64,000 nt of DNA, from positions 1-64,000 of the forward strand of contig NZ_JAUKWQ010000005.1 in assembly GCF_030504645.1 (NCBI RefSeq), written 5' to 3'. The position numbers and the translations under genes are program-made. The notes under the pieces are model-generated. The model was not told the origin of the DNA. It worked only from the letters and a program-made list of their open reading frames with translations, and did not search any database. Of the stretch, positions 18,098-27,342 are shown piece after piece. The stretch's first letter is position 1. Every line of letters begins with the position of its first letter. This DNA is from Rhizobium oryzicola. Lineage in GTDB: Bacteria > Pseudomonadota > Alphaproteobacteria > Rhizobiales > Rhizobiaceae.

Positions 18098-20227
18098 CTA
18101 AGCCGTGGCCTTACCATGCTGGTCGTATCTTGCGAGTTCCGAGAGGTCCAGCCAACCGCGCATCCCCTCCTGGATCACAGATACTGGCTTATATGCGGCG
18201 AGCCATTCGTCCGTCACATAAAACTCATTCTCCGTGACGTCTCTTACCTCTTGCTTGAGCAGGAAGCTGTAGACCTCGAAATCGTTTACCCCCTTCACCA
18301 CCACAATTTTCCAGAACTCGCTCGGGATCCTGATCCGCGCGGCGCCGGAGGTGTCTTCGCCTTCGAACCATCCGTCATTCGCCCTCAGCATTGGACCCGC
18401 GAATATGCAGGCGGGCTGCAGTTCCTTCTTCGTTATCGTTTGGATTGCCGTTTCGAGATCGCCCCAGTTTTCTTGGCCCATGGCGCCCTGGTTGAACTCC
18501 TTGCGCTGTGGCGAGCAGTTCGTGACGTGGAACGTGTCTCCGTTCGCCATTTGAATTTCTGCAAACGTCGCACCCCAACAAACGTCATCACGTCTGCTGA
18601 TATGTCCCTTGTCGAATGCGCCGCGATCATTGTTATAGAACTCGTCGGGCAGTTGGTACCGCGGATCCATACGTGGATCCAGGGCCCAGCGTTCAGCGAA
18701 ACTAGCCTTGTCTGACCAGCCGGCGAGGCTGGCGCGCGATGTGCTCTTGCCGTCGACCACCTTCCTTCGATCTCGCCAGTCGACGTTCGTAGCGGTGAAC
18801 AGCGCTAGCCGCCGTTCCTTGTGCATCCAGACGGAGAAGTGCGCGTACTTCAGTTCCACCTCGCTCCCCTCTAGGAGAGGCGCGAGGATGGCCTTTCCTT
18901 CTTCCGTAATGACTGGGCGGGGAACGTCTCTCGCGGGATCAAGGAAGCGCGAATTGAAGCCGGCGCGGGAGCTCAGACCATCGTAAATGATGGGCGTCCG
19001 CATTTTGTACGCTTCTGTCTCAAGCTGGGTGGAGGCAAGGCCCGTGGATCCTGCGGTCGCCAGTACGGGGGCGCTGGTACCGGCGACCTCCAGCGAAACC
19101 CGAAGCTGCAGAGGGAGCACGACGCTACCCAATGATTGCTGGCCACTCACAGAAAGCGTCTGACCATCCGTGCTTCCGCTGCCTTGAACCATCTGGATCT
19201 CCTGTTCCTTTGATGCATCAGCGCGCCCGATCGCGCCTTGTGGTCTCAAGTTTGTTGGCTGAATGGCGGTGGACATCACATCACCCGTCCGAAGAGCCCG
19301 CTCAATGTCGGCAAGCCTCTGCGGCCATAACCTCCTGGTCTGCTCCACTAGGTCAGCAGCGATGCGACTGGCGCGGTAACCTCTGTTTGCCTCCCACTGC
19401 ACGTCCGTTTCCAATAGGCCATCAGTGCTGTCCGCAAGCCCGCCATTGACGAGCATGATCTTGCCTTCACCGTTACGTTTCAGGCATCCACCTGAATGAA
19501 GCGCAACGACTTGAAGGCTGTTGTTCGTCACGCATCCCCCCGATGAGCCATGGGCTGTGTCGGCGCGGTACCATATGAAGTCCTCGTCCTGTCTCGCACG
19601 AGTGACCTCGTTCTCCCTGAGGGCCACCTGCATCGGATTGCCTTCGGGATGCTGGAAGATCGTAACGAACTCTTCTTCCTGGATTTTCCCGCTTTCAGGT
19701 ATGAGCCGAAGGAAGCTTCTGTCGCTGATCTGGTTGCCAGCCAGCGATGTGGGAGAAACGGCAACGACGGTGTAGTCCAGAGTTTTGGATGTCACGAAAA
19801 ATAGTTCTGGTTGGAACTCGAAGAAGTCCGTCGATTGTGGACGCTGTCCGGCTACATCGAACCAGTAATCGAAAACGATTCTTGATGTTCCAACCGCAGC
19901 CGCATCTGAGAACACGTGATTGTTCGTGAGGACCATGCCCGGCGCGATCAGAAAGCCCGTGGCCCATCCTTGCACTGAGGCCGACTTGATCTCGATCCGG
20001 CCGACGCAACGGCGTACGAGAATGCAACGGTCGAGAAAGTTGACTTCTAGGAGGTCGTTGCGCTCGAAGAGGGCTTCCTGCTCCAGCGGCGTAGCCGTCT
20101 GTCCGTCTGCCGTGAGAAATTTCGGGCGCTTCGCGATATATTCGACGGTGGAACCAGCCGGAACCCCCGCTAATAGCGACTGCTCTGCGGCCGGCATTTC
20201 GACAATCTTCACGTGTTCAAGCTTCAT
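18098..20227 (-). CDS. Trypsin-like protease fused to a DNA/RNA non-specific endonuclease
   Basis: A 709-residue fusion. Residues about 60-300 form a trypsin-like serine protease: H104 in VLTNNHVF, D151 in TLDYTVVAV, S229 in AHGSSGGCV, with a later ALHSGG strand. Residues about 410-690 form a betabetaalpha-metal non-specific nuclease: the DKGH motif at 539-542 (H542), TNCSPQ with the metal-binding Asn at 570, and the W..LE signature (ENWGDLETAI). There is no signal peptide, so it acts in the cytoplasm unless exported otherwise. The start at 20227 follows GAGGGG; an in-frame start 12 codons upstream is less good. Protease-nuclease fusions of this kind look like effectors that can be activated by cleavage. 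That mode of action is inference. Confidence 0.85.
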   Translation of the reverse strand: MKLEHVKIVEMPAAEQSLLAGVPAGSTVEYIAKRPKFLTADGQTATPLEQEALFERNDLLEVNFLDRCILVRRCVGRIEIKSASVQGWATGFLIAPGMVLTNNHVFSDAAAVGTSRIVFDYWFDVAGQRPQSTDFFEFQPELFFVTSKTLDYTVVAVSPTSLAGNQISDRSFLRLIPESGKIQEEEFVTIFQHPEGNPMQVALRENEVTRARQDEDFIWYRADTAHGSSGGCVTNNSLQVVALHSGGCLKRNGEGKIMLVNGGLADSTDGLLETDVQWEANRGYRASRIAADLVEQTRRLWPQRLADIERALRTGDVMSTAIQPTNLRPQGAIGRADASKEQEIQMVQGSGSTDGQTLSVSGQQSLGSVVLPLQLRVSLEVAGTSAPVLATAGSTGLASTQLETEAYKMRTPIIYDGLSSRAGFNSRFLDPARDVPRPVITEEGKAILAPLLEGSEVELKYAHFSVWMHKERRLALFTATNVDWRDRRKVVDGKSTSRASLAGWSDKASFAERWALDPRMDPRYQLPDEFYNNDRGAFDKGHISRRDDVCWGATFAEIQMANGDTFHVTNCSPQRKEFNQGAMGQENWGDLETAIQTITKKELQPACIFAGPMLRANDGWFEGEDTSGAARIRIPSEFWKIVVVKGVNDFEVYSFLLKQEVRDVTENEFYVTDEWLAAYKPVSVIQEGMRGWLDLSELARYDQHGKATA

Positions 20228-20321
20228 CGGTCCCCTCGGAATAAATCGATATGGCGATGGCAAGTATCGAAGAAGGTCACACCAACAGAAAGCATCTCTC
20301 CAGTGGCGTGCATGGTTCAGC

Positions 20322-21362
20322 TCATTGGCCGAGCGCCCTGTTCAGGAGGTTCGCGAGACGGGCGCCAGCAAGTGCCGCCTGCTGCTCTGCAATTTTCCTC
20401 GCCGCGGTCTCGTACTCCCGAGTCAGTTGAGGCTTATCACCTGTCAGGACCGGATCCGCGTAGGCGTATTGTTTGGCCAGATCGAAGCTCTCTGTCGCCC
20501 ATGCGGCCGGGTCTTCGATGGCAACTTTATCCGCAAGCGGCGCCGGTAGTTTCGAAGTGCTCATAAGCACGCCATCCACCACCTTCGTGTTGAAGCCGTC
20601 GAACAGGGCTCCGAAGACTGTCGAATAGCCGCCGAAAATGCTGTCCCAGTAAGCGTGAAGGTTGACTGGAACGCCGTTGGCAGGGACGACAATTATCTCG
20701 TTTCCACCACGGTCACCGGTGTCAGGTTCCGGCGGCGTCGCTTCGGCATGCTTCTTGGTAAAACGTTTGTCGTAAAGCGTCACGGCATGAAGCGGCTGAT
20801 GGATGTCGCCCACGAGATGCAGTGTCCATGTCAGGTCGTATGACCGAACGTCATCCGTTTGTCCGGCGGAGCGGGGAAGGGCGGCAGCAAATAGCTTAAG
20901 CTGTGTGACCGCGTCTACGGGATCTTGCGGCGGAAGTTGCAGCCCGTCTAGCCGGAAGCCGATATCCGTGAAGTGCCAGTAGCCGTGTATCAGGAGATCT
21001 CGGTACCCAATATTTCGACCGGCGGTCGACGTTGTTGCCTCGTCCTTCAGGCGATCCTTTCCCCCGTTGCTTGCCTGCTGATACGCAGCATAGGTCTTAA
21101 TGTCGTCCGCCCAGACGGCCGCACGGACGAAAATGTAGCGATCAATGTCTTTAGGTCGATGGTCGGGAGGCTCCGGGACTGCCGCGGCCCATTCCCGATA
21201 GTCCGGGTTCATTCGTAGCAGTCTGTTTGCTTCTGCGCGTGCGGCGGGGGTGAGTTGTTCGTAGGCTATAGCTGCGATGCGCATGTGGCCTTCGTCCCAC
21301 CATGCCCTCGCCTGTGTCGACCAAAGTAGAGCTAAGACTGCTGCAAGTAGGGGTGCGCGCAT
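20322..21362 (-). CDS. Secreted S1/P1-family zinc nuclease
   Basis: A 346-residue exported nuclease of the S1/P1 superfamily (zinc-dependent, single-strand nucleic acids and 3'-nucleotides). The signal peptide MRAPLLAAVLALLWSTQARA ends just before WWDEGH, whose N-terminal Trp is the zinc ligand after cleavage. Other expected ligands are visible in VWADDIK, IHGYWHFTD and HLVGDIHQPLH. Length is a little above average, with an extra Pro/Glu-rich insert (ATPPEPDTGDRGG). It lies between the trypsin-nuclease and the lyase on the same strand with short gaps, so one transcript is likely. Confidence 0.88.
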   Translation of the reverse strand: MRAPLLAAVLALLWSTQARAWWDEGHMRIAAIAYEQLTPAARAEANRLLRMNPDYREWAAAVPEPPDHRPKDIDRYIFVRAAVWADDIKTYAAYQQASNGGKDRLKDEATTSTAGRNIGYRDLLIHGYWHFTDIGFRLDGLQLPPQDPVDAVTQLKLFAAALPRSAGQTDDVRSYDLTWTLHLVGDIHQPLHAVTLYDKRFTKKHAEATPPEPDTGDRGGNEIIVVPANGVPVNLHAYWDSIFGGYSTVFGALFDGFNTKVVDGVLMSTSKLPAPLADKVAIEDPAAWATESFDLAKQYAYADPVLTGDKPQLTREYETAARKIAEQQAALAGARLANLLNRALGQ

Positions 21363-21390
21363 ACCGGAACTCCGTTTCCCGAGGATATTT

Positions 21391-22431
21391 CTAGCGATCG
21401 GTAGCTGTGCCGGAGGGTCCGTCGGGCGTCAGCTTGCCCGTCGGGTCGGCGTCCTGTCTCGATCCGCTCCGCATGAAATTCGCAAGTTTTGTAACAGTCT
21501 CGTAGGATTCGGGGTCCCGGTACGGGCCGAACTTGAAATACTCGGTCGACCGATTTCCTTCCTTCTGGTATCCGATGCGTCCCTTGACGGACGCAATCTT
21601 ATGCCCGTTCGCCCAGATATCGACAAAGGCGTGCTGATCGGGCCTCAGCGCGAAATGGTAGACCATGGTCGTCCACCTTCCGAACGGTGAGGGAAGTGTT
21701 GAATACTGGGTCACGTTGATGTCTCGAGCACACCCTTGATCCTTAGCTACATCGGGGGTGGTGCCTGCCATCATCATTGTCGTCGAATATGAGCCGGCTG
21801 CGAGCCGCGGCGGGATATCCTTCGTCTTGTCATCGTGGGGCCAGCCGGCCGGCGAGAGCGAAAGTGGATACTGGTCGGCGATCAGCACCCTGCACAGCAC
21901 ATCATCCTGCTTGCGCGCGGGGTCGTGGTTGTCCTGTTCTACAGTTATGATGAATCGGCCCCCGGTGAACCGTTGCGCGAGCAGCGGTCCGCCGCGTGCA
22001 GCCTTATCTTCTTTCCATTGGCCAGAGATGAAACGTTTGGAGGCGGCGTTTAGGCTCTCGTCGATAAACATATCGAAACGGTACCAGACGTCCGCTCCAA
22101 GTTTCAGCCTGACTGCATCAGATTCCCAAATTTCGGCTCGCTCGTCCCCATCCCGTTGATAAACACTACCTTCATCTAGGCAGCTCCCGTGATGTTCCTT
22201 CAGAAAAGCGAAGGTTTTTGGTTCTGGTTTGACCGTCGCGACCATAGCTGTTTTGCCGTCATCGGTCTTCCCAAAGCTGAAACTGTTTTCGGGACGATGG
22301 CAAACATACCAGTACTTATCCGACGGTGCCGCGCTGAAGTCTTCCGAAACGATAGCCAAGCCCGAATCTGCGACGGCGTGTGAACAGGCGAACAAGGAAA
22401 TCAATAAAATCGGCGCGAAAAAACCACGCAT
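21391..22431 (-). CDS. Secreted polysaccharide lyase-type protein
   Basis: A 346-residue exported protein with signal peptide MRGFFAPILLISLFACSHAV. The mature part resembles the heparin-lyase-I-like polysaccharide lyase fold (RAEIWESDAVRLKLGADVWY, then VWYRFDMFID, IITVEQDNHD, YHFALRPDQHAFVDIWANGH), a beta-jelly-roll family common in proteobacteria. I cannot tell its sugar substrate. The start at 22431 is chosen over one 7 codons upstream because a strong GGAGGAG lies directly before it. It stops 28 bases before the S1/P1 nuclease gene, which suggests an operon. Confidence 0.72.
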   Translation of the reverse strand: MRGFFAPILLISLFACSHAVADSGLAIVSEDFSAAPSDKYWYVCHRPENSFSFGKTDDGKTAMVATVKPEPKTFAFLKEHHGSCLDEGSVYQRDGDERAEIWESDAVRLKLGADVWYRFDMFIDESLNAASKRFISGQWKEDKAARGGPLLAQRFTGGRFIITVEQDNHDPARKQDDVLCRVLIADQYPLSLSPAGWPHDDKTKDIPPRLAAGSYSTTMMMAGTTPDVAKDQGCARDINVTQYSTLPSPFGRWTTMVYHFALRPDQHAFVDIWANGHKIASVKGRIGYQKEGNRSTEYFKFGPYRDPESYETVTKLANFMRSGSRQDADPTGKLTPDGPSGTATDR

Positions 22432-22841
22432 TTTCTCCTCCACCGGATGCAATGCTCATGCGGTCCATAACTACACTGATAGTCTCGTGAGGATTTCGAA
22501 TGCAACTTCTGATGTTGATTTGGTAGCAGTTCGTTTTCGGGTGTCAAGCTTAATCAGAACGCAGGCCGATGAGCCGCAAGCCGCCATCAAACTTGGATCA
22601 GGTCTGCAATATAGGAGCATCCAACATGCTTATGGCATTGCCATGACAGGCGGAAAATTCACACGGAGGCGCCAGCTTGCTCGGTGTTGATCAGTATCTA
22701 TTCAACGGACGTGGCCCGCATACATACCGCGCTCAAGCGGGCTCAAACTCGGTGGTGAGGCCGCAAACGCGGGTAAAACGCCGACTGCCACACAGCACAA
22801 TTTCAATAGGCGTCGCTGGGTGTCGGGCTGCAGGCGGATCT

Positions 22842-22937
22842 TTATAACCACCCAATCAGCCGGCCAAAGCCAACGACCACTTCACCCAGGGCAGCTACCA
22901 CTGCAATGATGCAAACGAGCCAGATCCACCAATTCAT
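22842..22937 (-). CDS. Possible 31-residue membrane peptide
   Basis: A minus-strand frame of 31 codons begins MNWWIWLVCIIAVVAALGEV and continues as one hydrophobic span ending GRLIGWL, with a Trp-rich start. GAGGCG lies about 7 bases upstream of the ATG. It sits alone in a 739-base stretch (22432-23170) with no other gene found. Small single-span peptides are common but easily spurious, so this is a low-confidence call. Confidence 0.35.
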   Translation of the reverse strand: MNWWIWLVCIIAVVAALGEVVVGFGRLIGWL

Positions 22938-23170
22938 GCACGCTCGCCTCAAAGCTCACTTATCACGTATCAGTTTATTTGCTTGTGAATTCTACGCAAC
23001 GGTTATGCCGCTCAACTATAGTCGGAAAAATCTACGGAGTTGTGGCATTGAATCTACTTTTTGGTCAGAGCGTGAATGTAACCCGGACCAAAATTGGCCT
23101 TTACCAAGCAGGCGGTTTGAGTAGACTTTCGCTGCCTCGACAGCATTTGAGGCTAAATTGGAGGACACCC

Positions 23171-23419
23171 ATGATCAGATTGCTGGGAATCGCTATTCTA
23201 TCCACCTGCCTGGCGGGAAGCGCACTGGCTCAGGAGGCTACCTGCAAAGCCAAAGCGACCGAAAAGAAGCTCGCGGGCGCGGCGCTCACCAGTTTCACCA
23301 AGAAATGCGAGAAAGATGCGGCCGCGGCTTGCGACGCGCAAGCGGCTTCTAAAAAACTCGCGGGTGCCGCGAAGAATAGCTTTGTGAAAAAGTGCACATC
23401 CGACGCAGTCGGAAGCTGA
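23171..23419 (+). CDS. Exported PsiF-repeat protein
   Basis: An 82-residue periplasmic protein with signal peptide MIRLLGIAILSTCLAGSALA, then two PsiF repeats (EKKLAGAALTSFTKKCEKDA and SKKLAGAAKNSFVKKCTSDA), each with a conserved KKC. PsiF proteins are phosphate-starvation-linked in enterics, but the function is unknown. ATG 23171 follows GGAGGA (23160-23165). Longer in-frame starts upstream lack a signal peptide and are rejected. Confidence 0.85.
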   Translation: MIRLLGIAILSTCLAGSALAQEATCKAKATEKKLAGAALTSFTKKCEKDAAAACDAQAASKKLAGAAKNSFVKKCTSDAVGS

Positions 23420-23957
23420 TACGCTAATTGCAAGCGCCACCCCAACGAATGTGTTGCCTTTGCGCTGGTGGCACGGGGTGGCTCTTAGAAATTCCCATGG
23501 GCGCGGGCGATTTCCGCGATATCCAGTTCGCTAGGAACAGACCATAGGGGAGTTGCCGCTCCGGCAAATGACCGTCTTCTGGAACTAGCTAGCGACAGGA
23601 TTGGACTGCGAGCGGAGAAAGTCAATTCCTAACCGGCACGCCGACGCGGCGGCCAGTTGCGCGCATACCGCGAATACCGATTGAGGAGCGGCCATCATTC
23701 ATCGTAGCTAAGCACTGCGGTCAGAGCGGAGTGAATGCGTGGAACCAGTTGAGCATCCCCGCCTCCAGAGACTCCAAAACGTCAACCCAGCCAAAGGCTT
23801 GTCGGTGAATGACGCCGACGTCCCGGATCTGTGATTTCTTCAGTGTGAATCGGAACAAATGTGAACAAACCTCTTGCGGACAATACATGTCGCACCCATC
23901 TTCTGGTTGATATGTAAAATGTTAACCAATGCGGCGCGGTTACGAGGATCCCTGCAG
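23420..23957. other. Gene-free stretch upstream of the MBL / E2-E1-JAB operon
   Basis: About 540 bases with no convincing gene on either strand. The notable signal is a direct repeat at 23853-23869 (listed separately). The rest is presumed promoter region for the operon starting at 23958 and 3' sequence of the PsiF gene. Confidence 0.5.
23853..23869 (+). promoter_or_regulatory. Direct repeat GAACAAA-TGT-GAACAAA, possible operator
   Basis: Two identical 7-base units are separated by 3 bases, a period of 10, about one helical turn. They lie 88 bases before the start of the MBL gene. It resembles the LexA box upstream of imuA (GAAC...GAACAAAC) but has GAAC-N6-GAAC, one base short of the canonical spacing. 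It could be a binding site for LexA-like or another dimeric regulator. Function is inference. Confidence 0.45.
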
Positions 23958-25097
23958 ATGACGGCACACATGAAGTTCTTCCCGACCGGGAATGCTGACA
24001 CGACCTTTATTCAGCTTGCGAACAATCAGGTCGTCCTGATGGACTACGCGCATATGCGCAACGAGAAAGATCCCTCCGACAAGCGGATCGACCTCCCGAC
24101 CGCGATCCGCGATGCCATGGACGAAGCCGGTCAGGTATCCTTCCGGGTTGTCGCCTTCACCCATCTTGACAAGGACCACATCTTCCGCTCCAGCGAGTTC
24201 TTCTGGTTCGAGCATGCGGCCGCATATCAGGGCGGCGACCGCATGAAGATCGACGAGCTCTGGGTACCGGCAGGTGTCCTGACGGAGGTCGCTCTCGACG
24301 ATGACGCCCGCGTGATCCGGCAGGAGGCTAGGTATCGTCTGAAGGAAGGGAAGGGCATCAAGGTTTTCTCTCGTCCGGAGGCGCTCAAATCTTATCTGGA
24401 GGAAAATGGTCTTACGCTCGAGTCCCGGATGCACTGCATCGTCAACGCAGGCGAACTGGTTCCGGGATTCAACAAGTGGGGGGCGGAATCTGCCGAGTTT
24501 TTCGTGCACAGCCCCTTCGCGTGGCGGACGGATGCCGGTCTGATTGACCGTAACCAGGGATCGATCGTCGTCCAAATGACGCTGCGCGAGGGACAGAAGG
24601 AATCCTATGCTCTGCTAGGTGCAGACATCGATCATGAAAGCCTGTCCCAGATCGTCCGTACGAGCCGGGAGCACGCCAACGAGGGCCGCCTGCACTGGGA
24701 CGTCCTGAAGCTGTTCCATCACTGCTCCTACCTGTCGCTTTCGCCGGAGAAGGGCGAGGACATGACGGAGCCGGTCGAAGATGTGAAGTGGCTTTTCGAA
24801 GAGCTTGCCCGCGAGAACGAGATAATAGTCTCGCCCAGCAAGCCGATCCCGTTGAAGGGGACGGAAGCCGACAAGGACGTGCAGCCGCCGCACCGTCAGG
24901 CTGCGAATTACTACCGCAAAATCATCAAGGATTCGAACGGCAAGTTCCTCGTCACCATGGAGACGCCGAGCGAAGCCCGGCCGAAGCCGATCCATCTGAA
25001 GATCACTGCCCAAGGTGTAGCAGTCATGCTCGCCGCGGCGGCGACCGCGACCAGCGTTGCCGCCTCGACACCGACGCGCGCCGGCAGGAACGGCTGA
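23958..25097 (+). CDS. ComEC-type metallo-beta-lactamase-fold protein
   Basis: A 379-residue MBL-fold protein, first gene of a three-gene operon. The metal-binding motif is THLDKDH (H69, D71, D73, H74), the HxDxDH form typical of ComEC/Rec2-like and other nuclease/phosphodiesterase MBL proteins. ADIDHESLSQI (near residue 217) and LKLFHHCSYLS (near 243) supply later ligands. A hydrophobic Ala-rich segment near the C-terminus (VAVMLAAAATATSVAAS) could be a short anchor. The start at 23958 is chosen because the fold begins there, with GAGGA upstream; in-frame starts further up have no ribosome binding site. It stops 4 bases before the E2-E1-JAB gene. Possible substrates include nucleic acid, a nucleotide signal or a conjugate; unknown. 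Confidence 0.78.
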   Translation: MTAHMKFFPTGNADTTFIQLANNQVVLMDYAHMRNEKDPSDKRIDLPTAIRDAMDEAGQVSFRVVAFTHLDKDHIFRSSEFFWFEHAAAYQGGDRMKIDELWVPAGVLTEVALDDDARVIRQEARYRLKEGKGIKVFSRPEALKSYLEENGLTLESRMHCIVNAGELVPGFNKWGAESAEFFVHSPFAWRTDAGLIDRNQGSIVVQMTLREGQKESYALLGADIDHESLSQIVRTSREHANEGRLHWDVLKLFHHCSYLSLSPEKGEDMTEPVEDVKWLFEELARENEIIVSPSKPIPLKGTEADKDVQPPHRQAANYYRKIIKDSNGKFLVTMETPSEARPKPIHLKITAQGVAVMLAAAATATSVAASTPTRAGRNG

Positions 25098-25101
25098 CCG
25101 G

Positions 25102-27342
25102 ATGTATTGGCAGCCTGAAGGATCGGATGTCGTCGACGTCCAAGAATTCGCCAATCCTCTTGCGACGGCGCTTCACGACTATGTCGTGGGGCCAGGCGAG
25201 AGCTACGCCACACTCGGAGAGTGCCGAAGGTTCAGAGAATTCGATCTTCTTTCCTTCGACCTGGTGGTCGAGCGGCCGCAGCGTCCGGTCTATGATATAC
25301 GGCCGGTGGAATCCTTGACCGTGTGTTTCGCGCGGACCGGCTCGATGTCGTTCGCGGTTCTGGTTGCCCGCCCGGATTTCCCTGACACTCCGCATCAGAA
25401 TCTGATGCCGGAAGGATTCCCCGCCTGCATCTGCGTCGACGACCGGCCATGGCAAGACACTCGAAGCTTCTACACGGCCGCCGAACTTATGGGGCGTCTG
25501 AGTGGCTGGTTCGAGAAGGCATGCCAAGGCGAGCTTCACGGGGCAGGACAGCCCCTCGACCCTCTATTCCTGCCGGACACTTTCAACCAGATCATCTTGA
25601 AGAACGATTTCTGGGAGGCGGCCCGTCTGGGGTCTAGCCTGTTCACCTGGGCCGTCGACAAAGAGGCGCAGTGCATCTTCATTGGAGGATCGAGGCCGTC
25701 GAGCGTGGCAGGTGACGATATCCGCTTGATGGCTTTCCATTGCGCGATCGAGCCGCAGCAGATGAAGCGGATGAAGAGGGCGCCCCGAGACCTCGGACAG
25801 TTGTCGGACTTCTTGGTCAATGCTGGGGTCGATTTTCCGAGCCTGCTACAGCAGTCCATCAAGGACTGGGTGAATGGCAAGAAGGAAATAGGAGACGGCA
25901 AGCGCATCACCTGCCTCTTGGTCACAATGCCCCAGATCGATCCGACAACCGGTGATGTCGGAACGTGCGAGACGGTAGCTTTCGTGACGGCATACAGCCC
26001 CGGAGAGATCGGAGAGAAGATGGGCTTCCTCCTGCGCAACGTCTCAGGCGAGGCGAAGGAGGTCAATTTCCTCCCCACTGTCGGTGCCCACGTGTCGATG
26101 GACGGGGTGCGGGACGTTCCTGTAACCATGTCGTTCGTCCACAAGGAGTTCGATGCAGCCGGAGCGGCCAGACTCTCTGGCGAGCCGCATGCCGACGAAC
26201 GTCGCATCGTCATGATCGGCGCTGGATCGGCCGGTTCGGCGATCTCGGAAATCCTCGCCCGACAGGGTCTGTTCAAATGGACGATAGTGGACGACGACAC
26301 GCTTCTTCCGCACAACGTGGCGAGGCATACGCTCAACAACCAGTTCGTCGGCAGAAGCAAGGCAATGGGGCTTGCAAACAGGCTCATGGGGGTCAGGGAC
26401 GACGTCGATGTGCGTGCTGTCGTCGACAACGTCCTGACCCCGGTGGACAAGGCGACATTGGATCAGCAGATTGGGGATGCCGAACTCATCCTCGATGCCT
26501 CGGCTTCCGTTCCAGTTTCCCGATGGGCCTCCGATCTATCAGGCACTGCGCGGCGTCTCTGCGCGTTCTTCACCCCCGATGGGAAGTCCGCGGTCCTCAT
26601 GATCGAGGACGGGGCGCGTTCCCTGACACTTCGCGATCTCGAGACGCTATATCTTCGGGAGATATTCATGAATCCTTCCCTTGCGGATCATCTCGGCTCC
26701 GTCGATCGCATGCAGTACACGGGGGCGTGCAGAGCTCTCACCAACAAGATTCCGATGGCTTCGATCCAGGTGCTCTCGGGGCTGATCGCTGCAGGGATTG
26801 CATCCGGTGTGAGAACGCCGGACGCTGCGGTCAAGATCTGGACCATGAACGAGGACGGTGTCCGGATTACTCCGGTTTCTGGCAACATGACGACAATGAC
26901 GGCCGACGGATGGTCGGTTGTCTTGCCGGCCGCTTTGATAGATGAACTCCGGCAACGCCGCTTGACGGCGCTGCCATCGGAAACCGGTGGACCGCTTATG
27001 GGAATGTTCGACTTCGAACGCCGTCGCGTTGATGTCGTCGGAGCCCTTCCTCCGCCCAGCGACAGCATCGGCACCCCATCTTCGTTTACTCGCGGCGTCT
27101 CTCGGCTACGGACCGACATCGAGAATGCTGCCGCCCGAACAGGAAACCAGATCCGCTACATCGGCGAATGGCATTCTCATCCGGTCGGCCGTTCCTCACG
27201 TCCAAGCGGCACCGATCTCGAACAGATTAGGCAATTGAGGGACGCCATGGAACTCGACGGCCTACCTGCCGTGTCATTGATCGTCGCGGAAGACGACATG
27301 TCGGTACTGTTGGCCGGAACGAGGAGGCTGTCAGATGGATAA
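25102..27342 (+). CDS. E2-E1-JAB triple-domain ubiquitin-conjugation-type protein
   Basis: A 746-residue fusion. Residues about 30-160 look like an E2 (UBC-like) domain with the active Cys in FPACICVDD (C109 or C111). Residues about 365-590 are a ThiF/E1 adenylation domain: IGAGSAGSA at 372-380, VDDDTLLPHNVARHTL, and a candidate catalytic Cys at 543 in YTGACRALT. Residues about 615-740 are a JAB/JAMM isopeptidase domain: E627 in ETGGPLMG, HSH at 691-693, S702 and D705. The HSH-to-Ser spacer is 8 residues, one more than the common JAMM form. The layout parallels CBASS Cap2 (E2-E1) plus Cap3 (JAB) in one chain. No ubiquitin-like modifier or cyclase gene is adjacent. The start is ATG 25102, and the stop overlaps the patatin gene by 8 bases. 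Confidence 0.85.
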   Translation: MYWQPEGSDVVDVQEFANPLATALHDYVVGPGESYATLGECRRFREFDLLSFDLVVERPQRPVYDIRPVESLTVCFARTGSMSFAVLVARPDFPDTPHQNLMPEGFPACICVDDRPWQDTRSFYTAAELMGRLSGWFEKACQGELHGAGQPLDPLFLPDTFNQIILKNDFWEAARLGSSLFTWAVDKEAQCIFIGGSRPSSVAGDDIRLMAFHCAIEPQQMKRMKRAPRDLGQLSDFLVNAGVDFPSLLQQSIKDWVNGKKEIGDGKRITCLLVTMPQIDPTTGDVGTCETVAFVTAYSPGEIGEKMGFLLRNVSGEAKEVNFLPTVGAHVSMDGVRDVPVTMSFVHKEFDAAGAARLSGEPHADERRIVMIGAGSAGSAISEILARQGLFKWTIVDDDTLLPHNVARHTLNNQFVGRSKAMGLANRLMGVRDDVDVRAVVDNVLTPVDKATLDQQIGDAELILDASASVPVSRWASDLSGTARRLCAFFTPDGKSAVLMIEDGARSLTLRDLETLYLREIFMNPSLADHLGSVDRMQYTGACRALTNKIPMASIQVLSGLIAAGIASGVRTPDAAVKIWTMNEDGVRITPVSGNMTTMTADGWSVVLPAALIDELRQRRLTALPSETGGPLMGMFDFERRRVDVVGALPPPSDSIGTPSSFTRGVSRLRTDIENAAARTGNQIRYIGEWHSHPVGRSSRPSGTDLEQIRQLRDAMELDGLPAVSLIVAEDDMSVLLAGTRRLSDG

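Noticed and set aside
23853..23866. Canonical LexA box before the MBL operon
   Set aside because: The half-sites are GAAC-N6-GAAC, one base short of the N7 spacing, so it is reported only as a direct repeat of unknown binder.
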